Shown here: positions 8,139-18,464 of the stretch, piece by piece
How positions within the stretch are numbered: position 1 is the first letter of the stretch
Layout of the letters: the number at the start of each line of letters is the position of its first letter
Origin: Piscinibacter caeni
GTDB taxonomy: Bacteria; Pseudomonadota; Gammaproteobacteria; Burkholderiales; Burkholderiaceae_C
Reading direction: 5' to 3'
Assembly (NCBI GenBank): GCA_003265685.1
Contig: QJOU01000057.1
Span: 1-59,736 of the forward strand
DNA: 59,736 nucleotides
Made by a program: the position numbers and the translations under genes
Notes under the pieces: generated by a model
Database searches by the model: none
Seen by the model: the letters and a program-made list of their open reading frames with translations, nothing else
What the model was told of the DNA's origin: nothing

Positions 8139-10619
8139 CTACGCCAGCGACACGCACCGATCCGCATCGCACCCGTCCGCCCTCAGCGCGTCGATGTCGA
8201 TCACGGCGTCCGCCATCGCCGTCAGCTCGGGGGTCTGCGAGATGAAGAACTCGCGCTCGTAGCCGCCCAGGCGCAGCACTTCCCGCTTCATCGCCATGAA
8301 CATGCGTTTGCGCTGCGGATCCAGTGCGCCGTCTGCTTCGTCGGTGAACAGCGTCGTGTAGCGGCGCCCGGTGTTGCGGGCAAGGTACAACGCGATCGCC
8401 CGGGTCAGGCACAGCTCCACCAAGGTCCGCTCGCCGCCGCTCATCATGCTGACGCTCTTGCTGTCGCCGGTGTCGCCGTCGTGCACGACGATGTCGAAGC
8501 CCTCCTTCTGCTCGCCCTTGGACGTTTCCAGCAAGGTGTGGATGGACACCGTGAAGCGCGGTCCGTAGCAGGCCAGCAGCAGGTCGTTCCCCAGTGCCGA
8601 CAGCGCAGGCCCCGCGTCGTCGATCGCCAGCGCGATCAGCCCGTCGTTGCTCATGCAGCGCGCGAAGAGGCTCCAGTTGCCCAGTTCATCCTCGACGCGG
8701 GCGCAATGCGCGCGCAGGCGTTCGCGACGTTCATCCAGCACGCCCTCTTGCTTGGCGACCTCGTCGAGCGTCTGCGCCTCGCGCACCGCCGTGAGCATCG
8801 ACTGCTCGGCTGCGGCGAGCGCTTCCCGCGCGGCGCCCAGTGCCCGCGCAGCCTGCGCGACCTGCTGCTCGTCGAAGGCGGGAGGCAGCGACCCGAGCGC
8901 TTGATCCAGGCGCGCCAGCGCCGCGCCGGAGTGCGTGGTCTGAAGATCCCGTTGTTGCCCGATCGCCGCCCGCGCTGCGGCGATCTGTTGGCGCTCCGCG
9001 CGCTCGTCGGCGGTCTCGGCGGCGGCACCGTCACCCACCTCGGGCCCCAGCGCCTGCAGCTCCCGCTCGACCTCGACCAAGGTCGCCTGCGCCTGCGCGC
9101 ACGCCTGGGCCTTCGAGCACATCACGGACAAGCGGTTCACCCGCTCGCGTGCGACGGTCTCGTGGAACTCGGCCTGCGCCAGGGCCTGCGGCGCGCCGGC
9201 CAGTGCCTCGTAGCGCTGGCGTGCGTCGGTGAGCTCCCGTTTCGCCTCGGACTTCTCGCCGGCCAGCCGAGCGACCTGCGCCTGGGCGTTCGGGATCAGC
9301 GCCTGCGCCTCGCGCGCATCACCCAGCAGCTTGCAACGCCCCTGCAGGTCCGTGCCGGCGCAAGGCACCTCGCCGGTCAATCCGAACCGGCGCGCCAGTT
9401 CCTCGGCCTTCAGCACGGCCCGACCCGCGTCCCGTTCGATGCCGGCGACGCGCTGCTCTGCAAGACGTACCGCCCCCTGGCACTGCGTCAGCTGATGAAC
9501 CTGCTCGCGGCACGCCTGCGTGCGTGCACTGCGCTGCGTCTGCACGCGTTGCGCCAGCGGCAGGCGCCTTTCGGCGTGCCGCACCGCGCCGGCCTCGGCA
9601 AGCACCACCAGGCATCGCTGCCGGGACTGGCCCAAGGCCCGCCGCCGCTGTCGTTCCTGCTGCAATCGGCTGGCGACCCGCTGATCGAGGCGTTCCAGCC
9701 GCTGCTGCTCGGCCTGTTCCTGAGCATCGAGCGCGCGCAGCGCCTGAGTCGCGCTTGCCAGCGCGGCTTGCCGTTCGGCCACGAGCTGTGCCCGCCGGGC
9801 ATCGGTAGCCTGCGACTGCTCGCGTTCGACCACCACGCGGGCGTGCCGCGCCTGGGCGGCCTCCAGGGCGGCCTGTGCCGCCGTCTTCGCGCGCTCGGCC
9901 GCCGACACACGATCGTCGGCGCCGTCGAGTTTTCGGCGCACCGCGTCGAGGCGCTGATCCTCCGCGTCGAGCCCGGCCAGTTCCTGACGCTGGGTTGCCA
10001 GTCCCGCTTTCAGCAGGCGGACGATTTCTGCGGCCTTCTGGCCCAGTTCCTGGATCTCCTCCTGCCCGAGCAGGTCGGCCAGCAGCGTCTTGATTTCAGC
10101 GTTGCGATAGGTGCTGAGCTGCCGTTTGCCTTGTGCGGCGAACACCGAGGTGAAGAACGTCTCGGCACTGCCGCAGAGGCTCTCGACGCAGCGCGTGTAC
10201 GTCTCCACCCGGCCGTCGGACTGCATACCGTCATCGAGTTGCACCGGCCGCCAGCATCCGGCATCGTCGAGCGTGTGCAGGAACGCCTCGGTGCGGCGGC
10301 GGCCGTTGAGGCGGATGACGATCTGCGACCGATAGCATCGGCCCTCGTGCGCCCAGGTCAGGTCCTTCACGCTCTCGGGCAGGTAGACGTGGTCGTAGTA
10401 GGAGAAGCCGCCCGCACCGGCCAACGCGACCCGGCTTGGCAGTCCCATGAAGGGCGTGAGGCAGTCCATGATCGTCGACTTGCCGCTGCCGTTGGCGCCG
10501 ACGATGGCGATCAGGTTGGCGCCGTCCGCCAGGCGCTCGAGGTCGAGGGTGATTTCGTCGCGGCCCAGGCCGTCGCGGATGCCGCGGAAGCCTTTGAGGG
10601 TGAGTCGGAGCGGCTGCAT
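8139..10619 (-). CDS. SbcC/Rad50-like ATPase carried by the element
   Basis: A complete 826-residue SMC-type ATPase. Walker A GANGSGKST lies near residue 42. The Gly-Gly-Phe-Ser-Tyr-Tyr region, two long coiled-coil arms, a central PCAGTDLQGRC motif (C-X8-C in place of the CxxC hook), the signature MMSGGERTLVEL and Walker B LFTDEADGALDP follow in order. It is clearly homologous along its whole length to the split gene at 56-2075/14089-14256, with many differences, so it is a paralogue rather than a recent copy. At the spot where the element inserted in the host gene this one reads differently and lacks GGGGTG. The partner SbcD-like gene is outside the element at 14253-15605. Likely role: DNA end processing or single-strand annealing type recombination. 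Exact function is unproven. Confidence 0.9.
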   Translation of the reverse strand: MQPLRLTLKGFRGIRDGLGRDEITLDLERLADGANLIAIVGANGSGKSTIMDCLTPFMGLPSRVALAGAGGFSYYDHVYLPESVKDLTWAHEGRCYRSQIVIRLNGRRRTEAFLHTLDDAGCWRPVQLDDGMQSDGRVETYTRCVESLCGSAETFFTSVFAAQGKRQLSTYRNAEIKTLLADLLGQEEIQELGQKAAEIVRLLKAGLATQRQELAGLDAEDQRLDAVRRKLDGADDRVSAAERAKTAAQAALEAAQARHARVVVEREQSQATDARRAQLVAERQAALASATQALRALDAQEQAEQQRLERLDQRVASRLQQERQRRRALGQSRQRCLVVLAEAGAVRHAERRLPLAQRVQTQRSARTQACREQVHQLTQCQGAVRLAEQRVAGIERDAGRAVLKAEELARRFGLTGEVPCAGTDLQGRCKLLGDAREAQALIPNAQAQVARLAGEKSEAKRELTDARQRYEALAGAPQALAQAEFHETVARERVNRLSVMCSKAQACAQAQATLVEVERELQALGPEVGDGAAAETADERAERQQIAAARAAIGQQRDLQTTHSGAALARLDQALGSLPPAFDEQQVAQAARALGAAREALAAAEQSMLTAVREAQTLDEVAKQEGVLDERRERLRAHCARVEDELGNWSLFARCMSNDGLIALAIDDAGPALSALGNDLLLACYGPRFTVSIHTLLETSKGEQKEGFDIVVHDGDTGDSKSVSMMSGGERTLVELCLTRAIALYLARNTGRRYTTLFTDEADGALDPQRKRMFMAMKREVLRLGGYEREFFISQTPELTAMADAVIDIDALRADGCDADRCVSLA

Positions 10620-10755
10620 GGGATGCCTCGGAGTTGATCTCCGATCAGGCTCTCATGGCCGACGGCGCCTTCAACGGTTGTCAGGGACGACCGTTCACGA
10701 GCTTTGCCGCAGGTGGCGATGCTCCGCGACGTTCCTTGTTCAAGTCCCGCTGAGC

Positions 10756-12886
<2,131 letters not shown>

Positions 12887-12911
12887 ATTGTCCTCCTCGA
12901 TCGCTGCGGCT

Positions 12912-13190
12912 TCAGCGCTTGACGGTGGACGGATAGCCCGCGTTCTCGGTCGCCGCGGTCAGCTTCTGCACGTTGGCCTTGGCATCGTCGAAGGTCACGA
13001 TGGCCTGGCGCTTCTCGTAGCTCACGTCGACCTTGCTCACGCCGTCGACCTTCGAGATCGCCTTCTTCACCGTGATCGGACACGCCGCGCAGGTCATGCC
13101 CGGCACGTCCAGCGTCACGGTCTGCGGCGCTGCCTGGACACCGGCCGCGCCGGACATGGCGAGGGCCGCGATCAAGATCAGCTTCTTCAT
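12912..13190 (-). CDS. merP: Periplasmic mercury-binding protein MerP
   Basis: The 92-residue protein has a cleavable signal peptide (about residues 1-20) and one HMA domain with GMTCAACPITV, the two cysteines that bind Hg(II) in the periplasm and pass it to MerT. The preceding GGAG sits 5 nt before the ATG. A longer frame upstream adds only non-conserved residues. It is located 13 nt after merT. Confidence 0.96.
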   Translation of the reverse strand: MKKLILIAALAMSGAAGVQAAPQTVTLDVPGMTCAACPITVKKAISKVDGVSKVDVSYEKRQAIVTFDDAKANVQKLTAATENAGYPSTVKR

Positions 13191-13203
13191 GGAGCACTCC
13201 TGG

Positions 13204-13554
13204 TCAGTAGAACAGCGGAAGGACATAGGGGAAGGCCAGCGCGATCAGCACCAGCACGGCCACGAACCAGAAGACGGCCTTGTAGGTGGACCGCACCTGG
13301 GGGATCGCGCACACCTCGCCCGGCTTGCACTGCTGCACCGGTCGATAGATGCGACGCCACGCGAAATACATGGCGACAAGCGCAGCGCCGATGAAGAACG
13401 GGCGATAGGGCTCCAGCGCCGTTAGGTTGCCGATCCACGCGCCGCTGAAGCCCAGGGCCACCAGCACGAGCGGGCCCAGGCAGCAGGTTGACGCGAGGAA
13501 CGCGGCCAGTCCGCCGGCGAAGAGCGCACCACGCCCGGTCTGCGATTCCGTCAT
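13204..13554 (-). CDS. merT: Mercuric transport protein MerT
   Basis: The 116-residue inner-membrane protein has three hydrophobic segments. The first holds the vicinal Cys pair ([15 protein letters not shown]) that takes Hg(II) from MerP, and the cytoplasmic loop carries a second pair (QCKPGEVC). It is the first gene of merTPCA, starting about 35 nt downstream of the mer promoter -10. The chosen ATG gives the usual MerT N-terminus. An in-frame ATG further upstream would overlap the leader. Confidence 0.96.
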   Translation of the reverse strand: MTESQTGRGALFAGGLAAFLASTCCLGPLVLVALGFSGAWIGNLTALEPYRPFFIGAALVAMYFAWRRIYRPVQQCKPGEVCAIPQVRSTYKAVFWFVAVLVLIALAFPYVLPLFY

Positions 13555-13590
13555 GCACTTTCCTCGGTGTGTCGGGGACACGATGGCGTA

Positions 13591-13621
13591 AGCTTATTTC
13601 CGTACTCATGTACGGAGTCAA
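13591..13621 (-). promoter_or_regulatory. mer operator-promoter (MerR-controlled)
   Basis: On the minus strand TTGACT (13616-13621), a 19-nt spacer and TAAGCT (13591-13596) form the mer structural promoter. The spacer holds the dyad CCGTACATGAGTACGG, identical in layout to classical merO. MerR bound here represses without Hg(II), and untwists the DNA to activate when Hg(II) binds. The divergent merR starts 5 nt from the -35, so the operator also controls merR. Confidence 0.93.
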
Positions 13622-13626
13622 GCGGG

Positions 13627-14034
13627 ATGGACAGCGATCAGCAGGGACTGACGATCGGGGCCGTCGCCAAGGCGGCCGGGGTCAACGTGGAGACCGTGCG
13701 CTTCTACCAGCGCCGCGCGCTGCTACCCGAGCCGGACAAGCCCTACGGCCGCATTCGGCGCTATGAGGCGAAGGACGTGGCGCGGGTGCGGTTCGTGAAG
13801 GCCGCACAGCGCCTTGGCTTCAGCCTCGACGAGGTTGCGGGCTTGCTGAAACTGGACGACGGCACGCACTGTGACGAGGCGAGACAGCTCGCCGAAGCAA
13901 AGCTCGGCGATGTGCGCAAGAAGCTGAAAGACCTGCGCCGGATCGAGTCGGCGCTGGCCGTCCTCGTCCGCGACTGCTGCTCGATGCGGGGCAAGTTGTC
14001 GTGCCCGTTGATAACCACCCTGCAGAGGCAGTGA
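13627..14034 (+). CDS. merR: Mercury-responsive regulator MerR
   Basis: A 135-residue MerR-family regulator. The N-terminal winged HTH ([20 protein letters not shown]) is followed by the coiled-coil dimer helix. The Hg(II) ligands of MerR are visible: the Cys in DDGTHCDEA, and the Cys residues near the C-terminus in [15 protein letters not shown]. It is divergent from merT across a canonical mer operator. It is the last gene before the right end of the element, leaving 30 nt to the terminal repeat. Confidence 0.96.
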   Translation: MDSDQQGLTIGAVAKAAGVNVETVRFYQRRALLPEPDKPYGRIRRYEAKDVARVRFVKAAQRLGFSLDEVAGLLKLDDGTHCDEARQLAEAKLGDVRKKLKDLRRIESALAVLVRDCCSMRGKLSCPLITTLQRQ

Positions 14035-14063
14035 AACAAGTGAAACGCCGCGTGTTGGACGAT

Positions 14064-14088
14064 TGTTGACGCAGCGAATTCAACATAA
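14064..14088. repeat. Right terminal inverted repeat of the element
   Basis: Read on the minus strand it begins TTATGTTGAATTCGC and ends GTCAACA, matching the left terminus. The stretch from the merR stop to here is visibly more AT-rich than its surroundings, as expected for the 3' end of GInt-type islands. Confidence 0.8.
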
Positions 14089-14094
14089 GGGGTG
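14089..14094. repeat. Right direct repeat of the integrated element (GGGGTG)
   Basis: This is the second copy of the repeat at 2070-2075. On the minus strand it encodes His-Pro of the interrupted SbcC-like gene. Reading on into the element gives only two more residues and a TGA stop (14080-14082). Confidence 0.85.
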
Positions 14095-14256
14095 CAGGTT
14101 GTCCATCACGGTGGTCTTGCCGCGCCCATTGACGCCCGAGATGGCCACCAGCGCGGCGCTGGGGGCCAGGCGCTCGAAGTCCAGCTCCAGCACGTCCCGC
14201 CCCATGCCGTCGCGGATGCCGCGAAAGCCCTTGAGCATCAGCGAATGGACTCTCAT
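14089..14256 (-). pseudogene. SbcC-like ATPase, 5' fragment with Walker A
   Basis: The first 56 codons of the interrupted SbcC-like gene. It starts with an ATG overlapping the stop of the SbcD-like gene (ATGA) and contains MLKGFRGIRDGMGRD and the Walker A motif GVNGRGKTT. It ends at Met-Asp-Asn-Leu-His-Pro at the element boundary. Joining it to 2069 and below gives an uninterrupted frame collinear with the intact paralogue at 8139-10619. The short product expressed now would hold only the nucleotide-binding strand-loop, so the protein cannot work unless the element excises. Confidence 0.9.
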
Positions 14257-15605
14257 GCGTGTGCTCCCGATGAAACCTCGAGGCAGTCTCCTGCCAGTTC
14301 CAACTGCTTCAAGTTGCTCGCCACTTCGCCTGCGGGTCGCTGCGCATCGACCTCTGCCGCCGCCTCCTGCTCGGCCAAGGCAGCGTCCACGATCTGCTGC
14401 GGCTCGTGCGCCGCGAGCTCGTCGAGACACGCCCACAGCGATTCGGGTCGCGCGCCGACCACGCCAGCCCAGGCCGCCACCTTGTCCCGCATCGCACCGG
14501 CGTGGCCGATGCCGCCGGAACGCACGCGCACCACCGGCACGATGCGCCCTTCGAACTGCACGCCCGCCGCGCCGGCCAGCATTTCACGCATTGCGGCACG
14601 GTCGACGTCGTTGCGCTCCTCTTCGGGCACGCTCCAGCGCAGGCGCACCCAAGCCCCCTCGAAGGGCTGCGCCGCGAGCGCGGCGCGCAGCGCGGCAAGG
14701 TCGGGCTTGCCGTTGAAGCTGATATCGACCGTGCGCCGCGCCGGTGTCGCTTCCAGGTGGCATGCGGCGGAGTCGGGGCCGACCTGCCAGAGCAGGAAGC
14801 CCTTGTCGCCAGCCTCGCCGTGGTGGAACCTGCCAATCGACCCGGCATACGCAATGCAGCGCCGGCCGATGCCATCTGCGCGCTCCCAGCACTGGTGGCG
14901 GTGAATGTGCCCCAGCAGCACCGCCTGCGCGCCGGCGTCGAACAGGCTGCCGGTGGTGAACTCATGGTCGAAGCCGGCCATCGGCACGCCGTGCTCGGTG
15001 ATGCAGCCGAACACCGTGCCGTGAGACACCAGTAAGGTCGGCACGCCAAGCTCGCGCGCCATCGCGTGGCTCGGTGCGAGACCACGCAGCAGCGCCGCGA
15101 CATGCTCGCCGGTCGCGCCGGCGGCGTCGGCGGCTCCGAGCGCGGCGGCGACCGCCGCACGGTTGACCGAAGGCAGGCACGAAATGAGCGCCACCAGCCC
15201 CTCCGGCAGCGCGTCGAAGCACCACCCCGGTGACACGACGCAGTCGCCCGCGGTGGTCAGGCCCAACTGCCCGATCCGATCAGCCACGTGCACGGCATGG
15301 CGCCCACCCAGTTCGCGGAACACGGACAAGGTGCCGGGCGGTTCGTGCGACCAGGTGCCTTGGAGCATCAGCACGGGACAGTGATCCGCCAGCCGTCGAA
15401 CACGCGACACGAGCGCCACCGCCGACGGTGAGTGCAGGTCGAGCGCGTGGTCGGTGCTGTCGCCGGAGATCACCGCCACGTCGACGCCAAGCTCCACCGC
15501 GCGCTCGATCGCGGCGCCAAAGCACCGGTCGGCCTCGGCCAGGTTGCGCGGCCCGTAGTGCAGGTCGGAGAAGTGCGCCACCCGCAGCGCCGAGTGCGGA
15601 GTCAT
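14253..15605 (-). CDS. SbcD/Mre11-like metallophosphoesterase
   Basis: The protein has 450 residues. Phosphoesterase motifs appear in order near the N-terminus: AHFSDLHYG (Asp-x-His), ISGDSTDH (Gly-Asp-x-x-Asp), a degenerate third motif GTWSHE in place of Gly-Asn-His-Asp/Glu, VSHGTVFG, and LLGHIHRH (Gly-x-His). In SbcCD/Mre11-Rad50 complexes this subunit is the nuclease. The gene overlaps the upstream gene by ATGA and the downstream SbcC-like gene by ATGA, so a tightly coupled operon was present before the insertion. Its cognate ATPase is now broken, and the paralogue inside the element may serve instead. Confidence 0.88.
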   Translation of the reverse strand: MTPHSALRVAHFSDLHYGPRNLAEADRCFGAAIERAVELGVDVAVISGDSTDHALDLHSPSAVALVSRVRRLADHCPVLMLQGTWSHEPPGTLSVFRELGGRHAVHVADRIGQLGLTTAGDCVVSPGWCFDALPEGLVALISCLPSVNRAAVAAALGAADAAGATGEHVAALLRGLAPSHAMARELGVPTLLVSHGTVFGCITEHGVPMAGFDHEFTTGSLFDAGAQAVLLGHIHRHQCWERADGIGRRCIAYAGSIGRFHHGEAGDKGFLLWQVGPDSAACHLEATPARRTVDISFNGKPDLAALRAALAAQPFEGAWVRLRWSVPEEERNDVDRAAMREMLAGAAGVQFEGRIVPVVRVRSGGIGHAGAMRDKVAAWAGVVGARPESLWACLDELAAHEPQQIVDAALAEQEAAAEVDAQRPAGEVASNLKQLELAGDCLEVSSGAHA

Positions 15606-16870
15606 GACGCCTCCCGCAGCGCAGCGGCGACCTTGTCGGCGTAGCCCGGCGCGTCGTTGCGGTGGCGGTCCAGTTCGTCCCAGGCCCGTCGCCGTCCCTG
15701 CGGGTTGAGTTTCCAGCCCGGCCCCCAGCGCCGCGCCGCGTAGGCCTCGAAGTCGGCGGCGGAGACACCGTGCCCGCTGGCCAGGGCCAACACCTTGTCC
15801 AGCGTCGGCTCGCCGCGAGACGGAGCCACTTCGGCGTCTGCGACCTCGGTGGCCGCCATGGCGGGTGTGGTGGACTCGCCTTCCAGCACGCCGCAGGCTG
15901 CATGGGCCTGCACGACCACGGCTTCGTCGTCCTCGCGGTCGCGCAGCAGCGCACTCACGTCCACCGGCGCCTCGAGATCGATGATCCACTGCGGCACCCG
16001 CACCGCCCGGCCCTGCTCGTCGATGTGGCTGACCTCCATCAGCCGCTTGGACAGGAAGAACGGCGTGCGCTGCCGATCAAGAAATCCCGAGATGCGCCCG
16101 CCGCGCAGGAAGGCGACGGTCTCGAACTTCTGGATCGCCGCGTTCATCGCGTAAAAGCTGGTGGTGTGCAGTTCGAACGCGCTCAGCGAGCGGATGCCCG
16201 GTACGAAGAACAGGAAGCGGCCCGTCAGGTTGCATTCGCGCTGCTGGTATTCGTGGCAAGCCTCGGGCTCGCACACACCGCCATTGGCCTCGCGCATCAC
16301 CGTCTTGCGCCCGCCGAACAGACGCACCGCGCGCCGCCCCTGGGCGTCCACCGGAACGGGCGCGTGGCACATGCAGTGCCGCACGCGGCCACCCGGCGCG
16401 TACTCCGACCAGTAGCGCTTGTCGTGCGTTCCCCAGGCCGCCAGTTCGTGCGGCATCACGGTCTGCCAGTGGTCGGACGGGAACACCACCGGGAAGCGGT
16501 ACAGGTGGAGCCCCTCGCCGCGGTCCTCGCCGTAGGCCTCGATCAGCTCGCCCGCCAGCGCCGGGTTGCCGAAGTCCTGCGCGCGCACGGTGAACCAGGG
16601 CACATTGCGCGGCACCAGCGGGTTCTTCAGCTGCGGCAGGGCCTCGGCGAGCGCCTGCTCGATGCGGTCGAATGAGTGGCCGTCGCGCAGTCCGCGCTCG
16701 TAGATTTCGCAGGCGCGCGGCTCGCCCGCGGCGCGCTTGGTCAGCACCTTGATGCCGGCGCGGATCTTCCCGGCGGTGGGGATGCGTGCGGGCGCCTGTC
16801 CGAGCAAGGTGGTCGGGGTCGAGGCGCCGCCGTGCAAGGTGACGGTGGGCAGTGCGGATGCGGCGGTCAT
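15602..16870 (-). CDS. Conserved accessory protein of the SbcCD-like operon (often labelled hydrolase/metal-binding)
   Basis: The 422-residue soluble protein has a good GGAG RBS. It has a central Cys/His-rich segment (RHCMCHAP, then VCEPEACHEYQQREC), which could bind a metal ion. I recall homologues in Burkholderiales ICEs and plasmids under the vague name hydrolase or metal-binding protein, next to recombination genes. The last ~90 residues look separate and end in an Arg-rich stretch. It overlaps the SbcD-like gene (ATGA), so they probably work together, perhaps in DNA recombination of the mobile element. No catalytic site is recognised. Confidence 0.65.
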   Translation of the reverse strand: MTAASALPTVTLHGGASTPTTLLGQAPARIPTAGKIRAGIKVLTKRAAGEPRACEIYERGLRDGHSFDRIEQALAEALPQLKNPLVPRNVPWFTVRAQDFGNPALAGELIEAYGEDRGEGLHLYRFPVVFPSDHWQTVMPHELAAWGTHDKRYWSEYAPGGRVRHCMCHAPVPVDAQGRRAVRLFGGRKTVMREANGGVCEPEACHEYQQRECNLTGRFLFFVPGIRSLSAFELHTTSFYAMNAAIQKFETVAFLRGGRISGFLDRQRTPFFLSKRLMEVSHIDEQGRAVRVPQWIIDLEAPVDVSALLRDREDDEAVVVQAHAACGVLEGESTTPAMAATEVADAEVAPSRGEPTLDKVLALASGHGVSAADFEAYAARRWGPGWKLNPQGRRRAWDELDRHRNDAPGYADKVAAALREAS

Positions 16871-16970
16871 GGCTGCGCTCCTTGGCGAGGCGTGCACCGG
16901 GACATCCCGGCGAGTTCATGCTCGCGCGGGAATCCGCCGCTTCAAGTGCGCTTGTTCAGCCGCGCCGCCC

Positions 16971-18180
16971 TCACGTGCGCCGCGGTGCGGCCGGCGGCAG
17001 CGTCGGCATCGGCTCGTCGGTGGCCCACACCCAGCCACCGCCCGCCGCACGCAGCGTAGCGGCCTTGGCCTCACGCTCGCGTGGGGTCATGAAGGGGCTG
17101 AGGACATGCAGCGGCAACGGCAAGGCGCCCGTGTCCAGCAGCAGCGCGTTGGCAAACGCGGCTGCGCAGCGGGCGTCGTAACGCAGCGGCTTGACGAAGT
17201 ACCGCCCCGCATCGACGAGCGCCTGCAGCAGCGGCAGTTCATGCACGCCGTCGACCGGGATCCACTGATCGTTGGCGAGCAGCAAGGTCGCGGTGTCGAT
17301 CTCGTAGGTGTGCTCGCGCCGCGCGCGGATCAAGGCCGTGATCACCGCGCGCACACGCTGGCCATGATCGGCGTCACGGGCCTCGAGCACTGCCGCATAG
17401 GTCCTCGCGATCCGTTCCCAGGTCTTGGCCGACGCCAGCAGCGGCGCGTCGGGCATGTGTTTCAGCCAGATCCGGTAGCCGCCCGGGCAGGCCTCGGCTG
17501 CCTTGAACTCGGCCAGCGCCACCGCCAGCGGCGCCACGCCATCGTGCGGCCGCAACACCCCCAGGCGTTCTCGGCGGCGCCGCGCTGCTTCCGCATGTGT
17601 CGCTTCGTTGAACTGCTCGGGCACGTACAGGCGCTCGCCGAGGGCGACGCCCTTCGCCCTCACCTGCTCGGCGGCGCGCTGCAGGTACTTGTGCAGCACG
17701 CCCTGCGATCGTTTGCCGGCCATCGCCGGCGACCAGCGGTTGAAGCCCGCGCGCTCGAACAGGAAGTGCGTCAATGCGCGCAGGCTCATGCGCCGCCGCG
17801 GAGCCTCGACCTCGCCGGGATCATCGTCGGTCCGCCCGCCCGGCGCGCGGCCGCCGGCCTGACGACTCCATGCGAAGTCGACGCGCAACTCCACCGCCTC
17901 CCCGGACTCGAGCACCGCGTCGCCCACAAGTTCGCCGAGTCCGGACTGCTGCGGCGAGGGCTCGAACGACGGGCAGGTTGGATGGTGCTGGCTGCCCGTG
18001 TCGGGCATGCGCTTGGCCAGGTAGCGGCGGTGAAAGGCGACGTACATCTCGACGCCGCCGGGCACGCACAGGCAGCGCGGTCGCTCGGGGGTTTCGTGTA
18101 CACCGGCCAATGCGTCCTGAAGTGCGGGATCGTCCGGTTCAAGGAGGCGGCCGCGGATCGACAGTCGCTGTGTGTCCATG
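16971..18180 (-). CDS. DUF1173-family protein
   Basis: A 402-residue protein is counted from the ATG of Met-Asp-Thr-Gln. A start at 18218 would add 13 residues. The N-terminal third holds several Cys and His residues around RCLCVPGG and HHPTCPSFEPSP, which look like a zinc site and are typical of DUF1173 proteins as I know them from plasmids and ICEs. The middle region is Arg-rich, and the C-terminal part contains PREREAKAATLRAAGGGWVW. It is the first gene of the leftward operon with the hydrolase-like, SbcD-like and SbcC-like genes. The function is unknown. Context suggests a role in mobile-element DNA metabolism. Confidence 0.65.
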
Positions 18181-18377
18181 ACGATCCATGGTTGCCGCTC
18201 TAGTTCGCACGACGCCACCCGAATTCGTCACCAACTCCGGGGCGTTTCGCCTCGGGGCCTCGCACTGGTGCTTGCATGTACTGCTGCACTGGGCCCACGA
18301 GGCTCACCACCACAGCGGCTCGTTCCACCTTGGCGAGCCCGACGCGTCATCGCCGCACGTGATGGCACCTAAGACGC

Positions 18378-18408
18378 ATCGTCGACCTTGCCGTCGTGAC
18401 AAGGTCAA
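18378..18408 (-). promoter_or_regulatory. Second CueR-like promoter and operator, leftward
   Basis: On the minus strand TTGACC (18403-18408), a 19-nt spacer and GACGAT (18378-18383) follow each other. The dyad ACCTTG...CAAGGT lies at 18385-18405. The architecture equals the one at 7810-7840, though the -10 is poor. It points toward the DUF1173 gene about 200 nt away, through a stretch without a convincing gene. It may be a relic of a removed copper gene. Confidence 0.55.
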
Positions 18409-18464
18409 GTGGCGATGTACCGGGTTGCACCATTGGGCCGGCGACAAAGATCCGTGCCGGGCAA

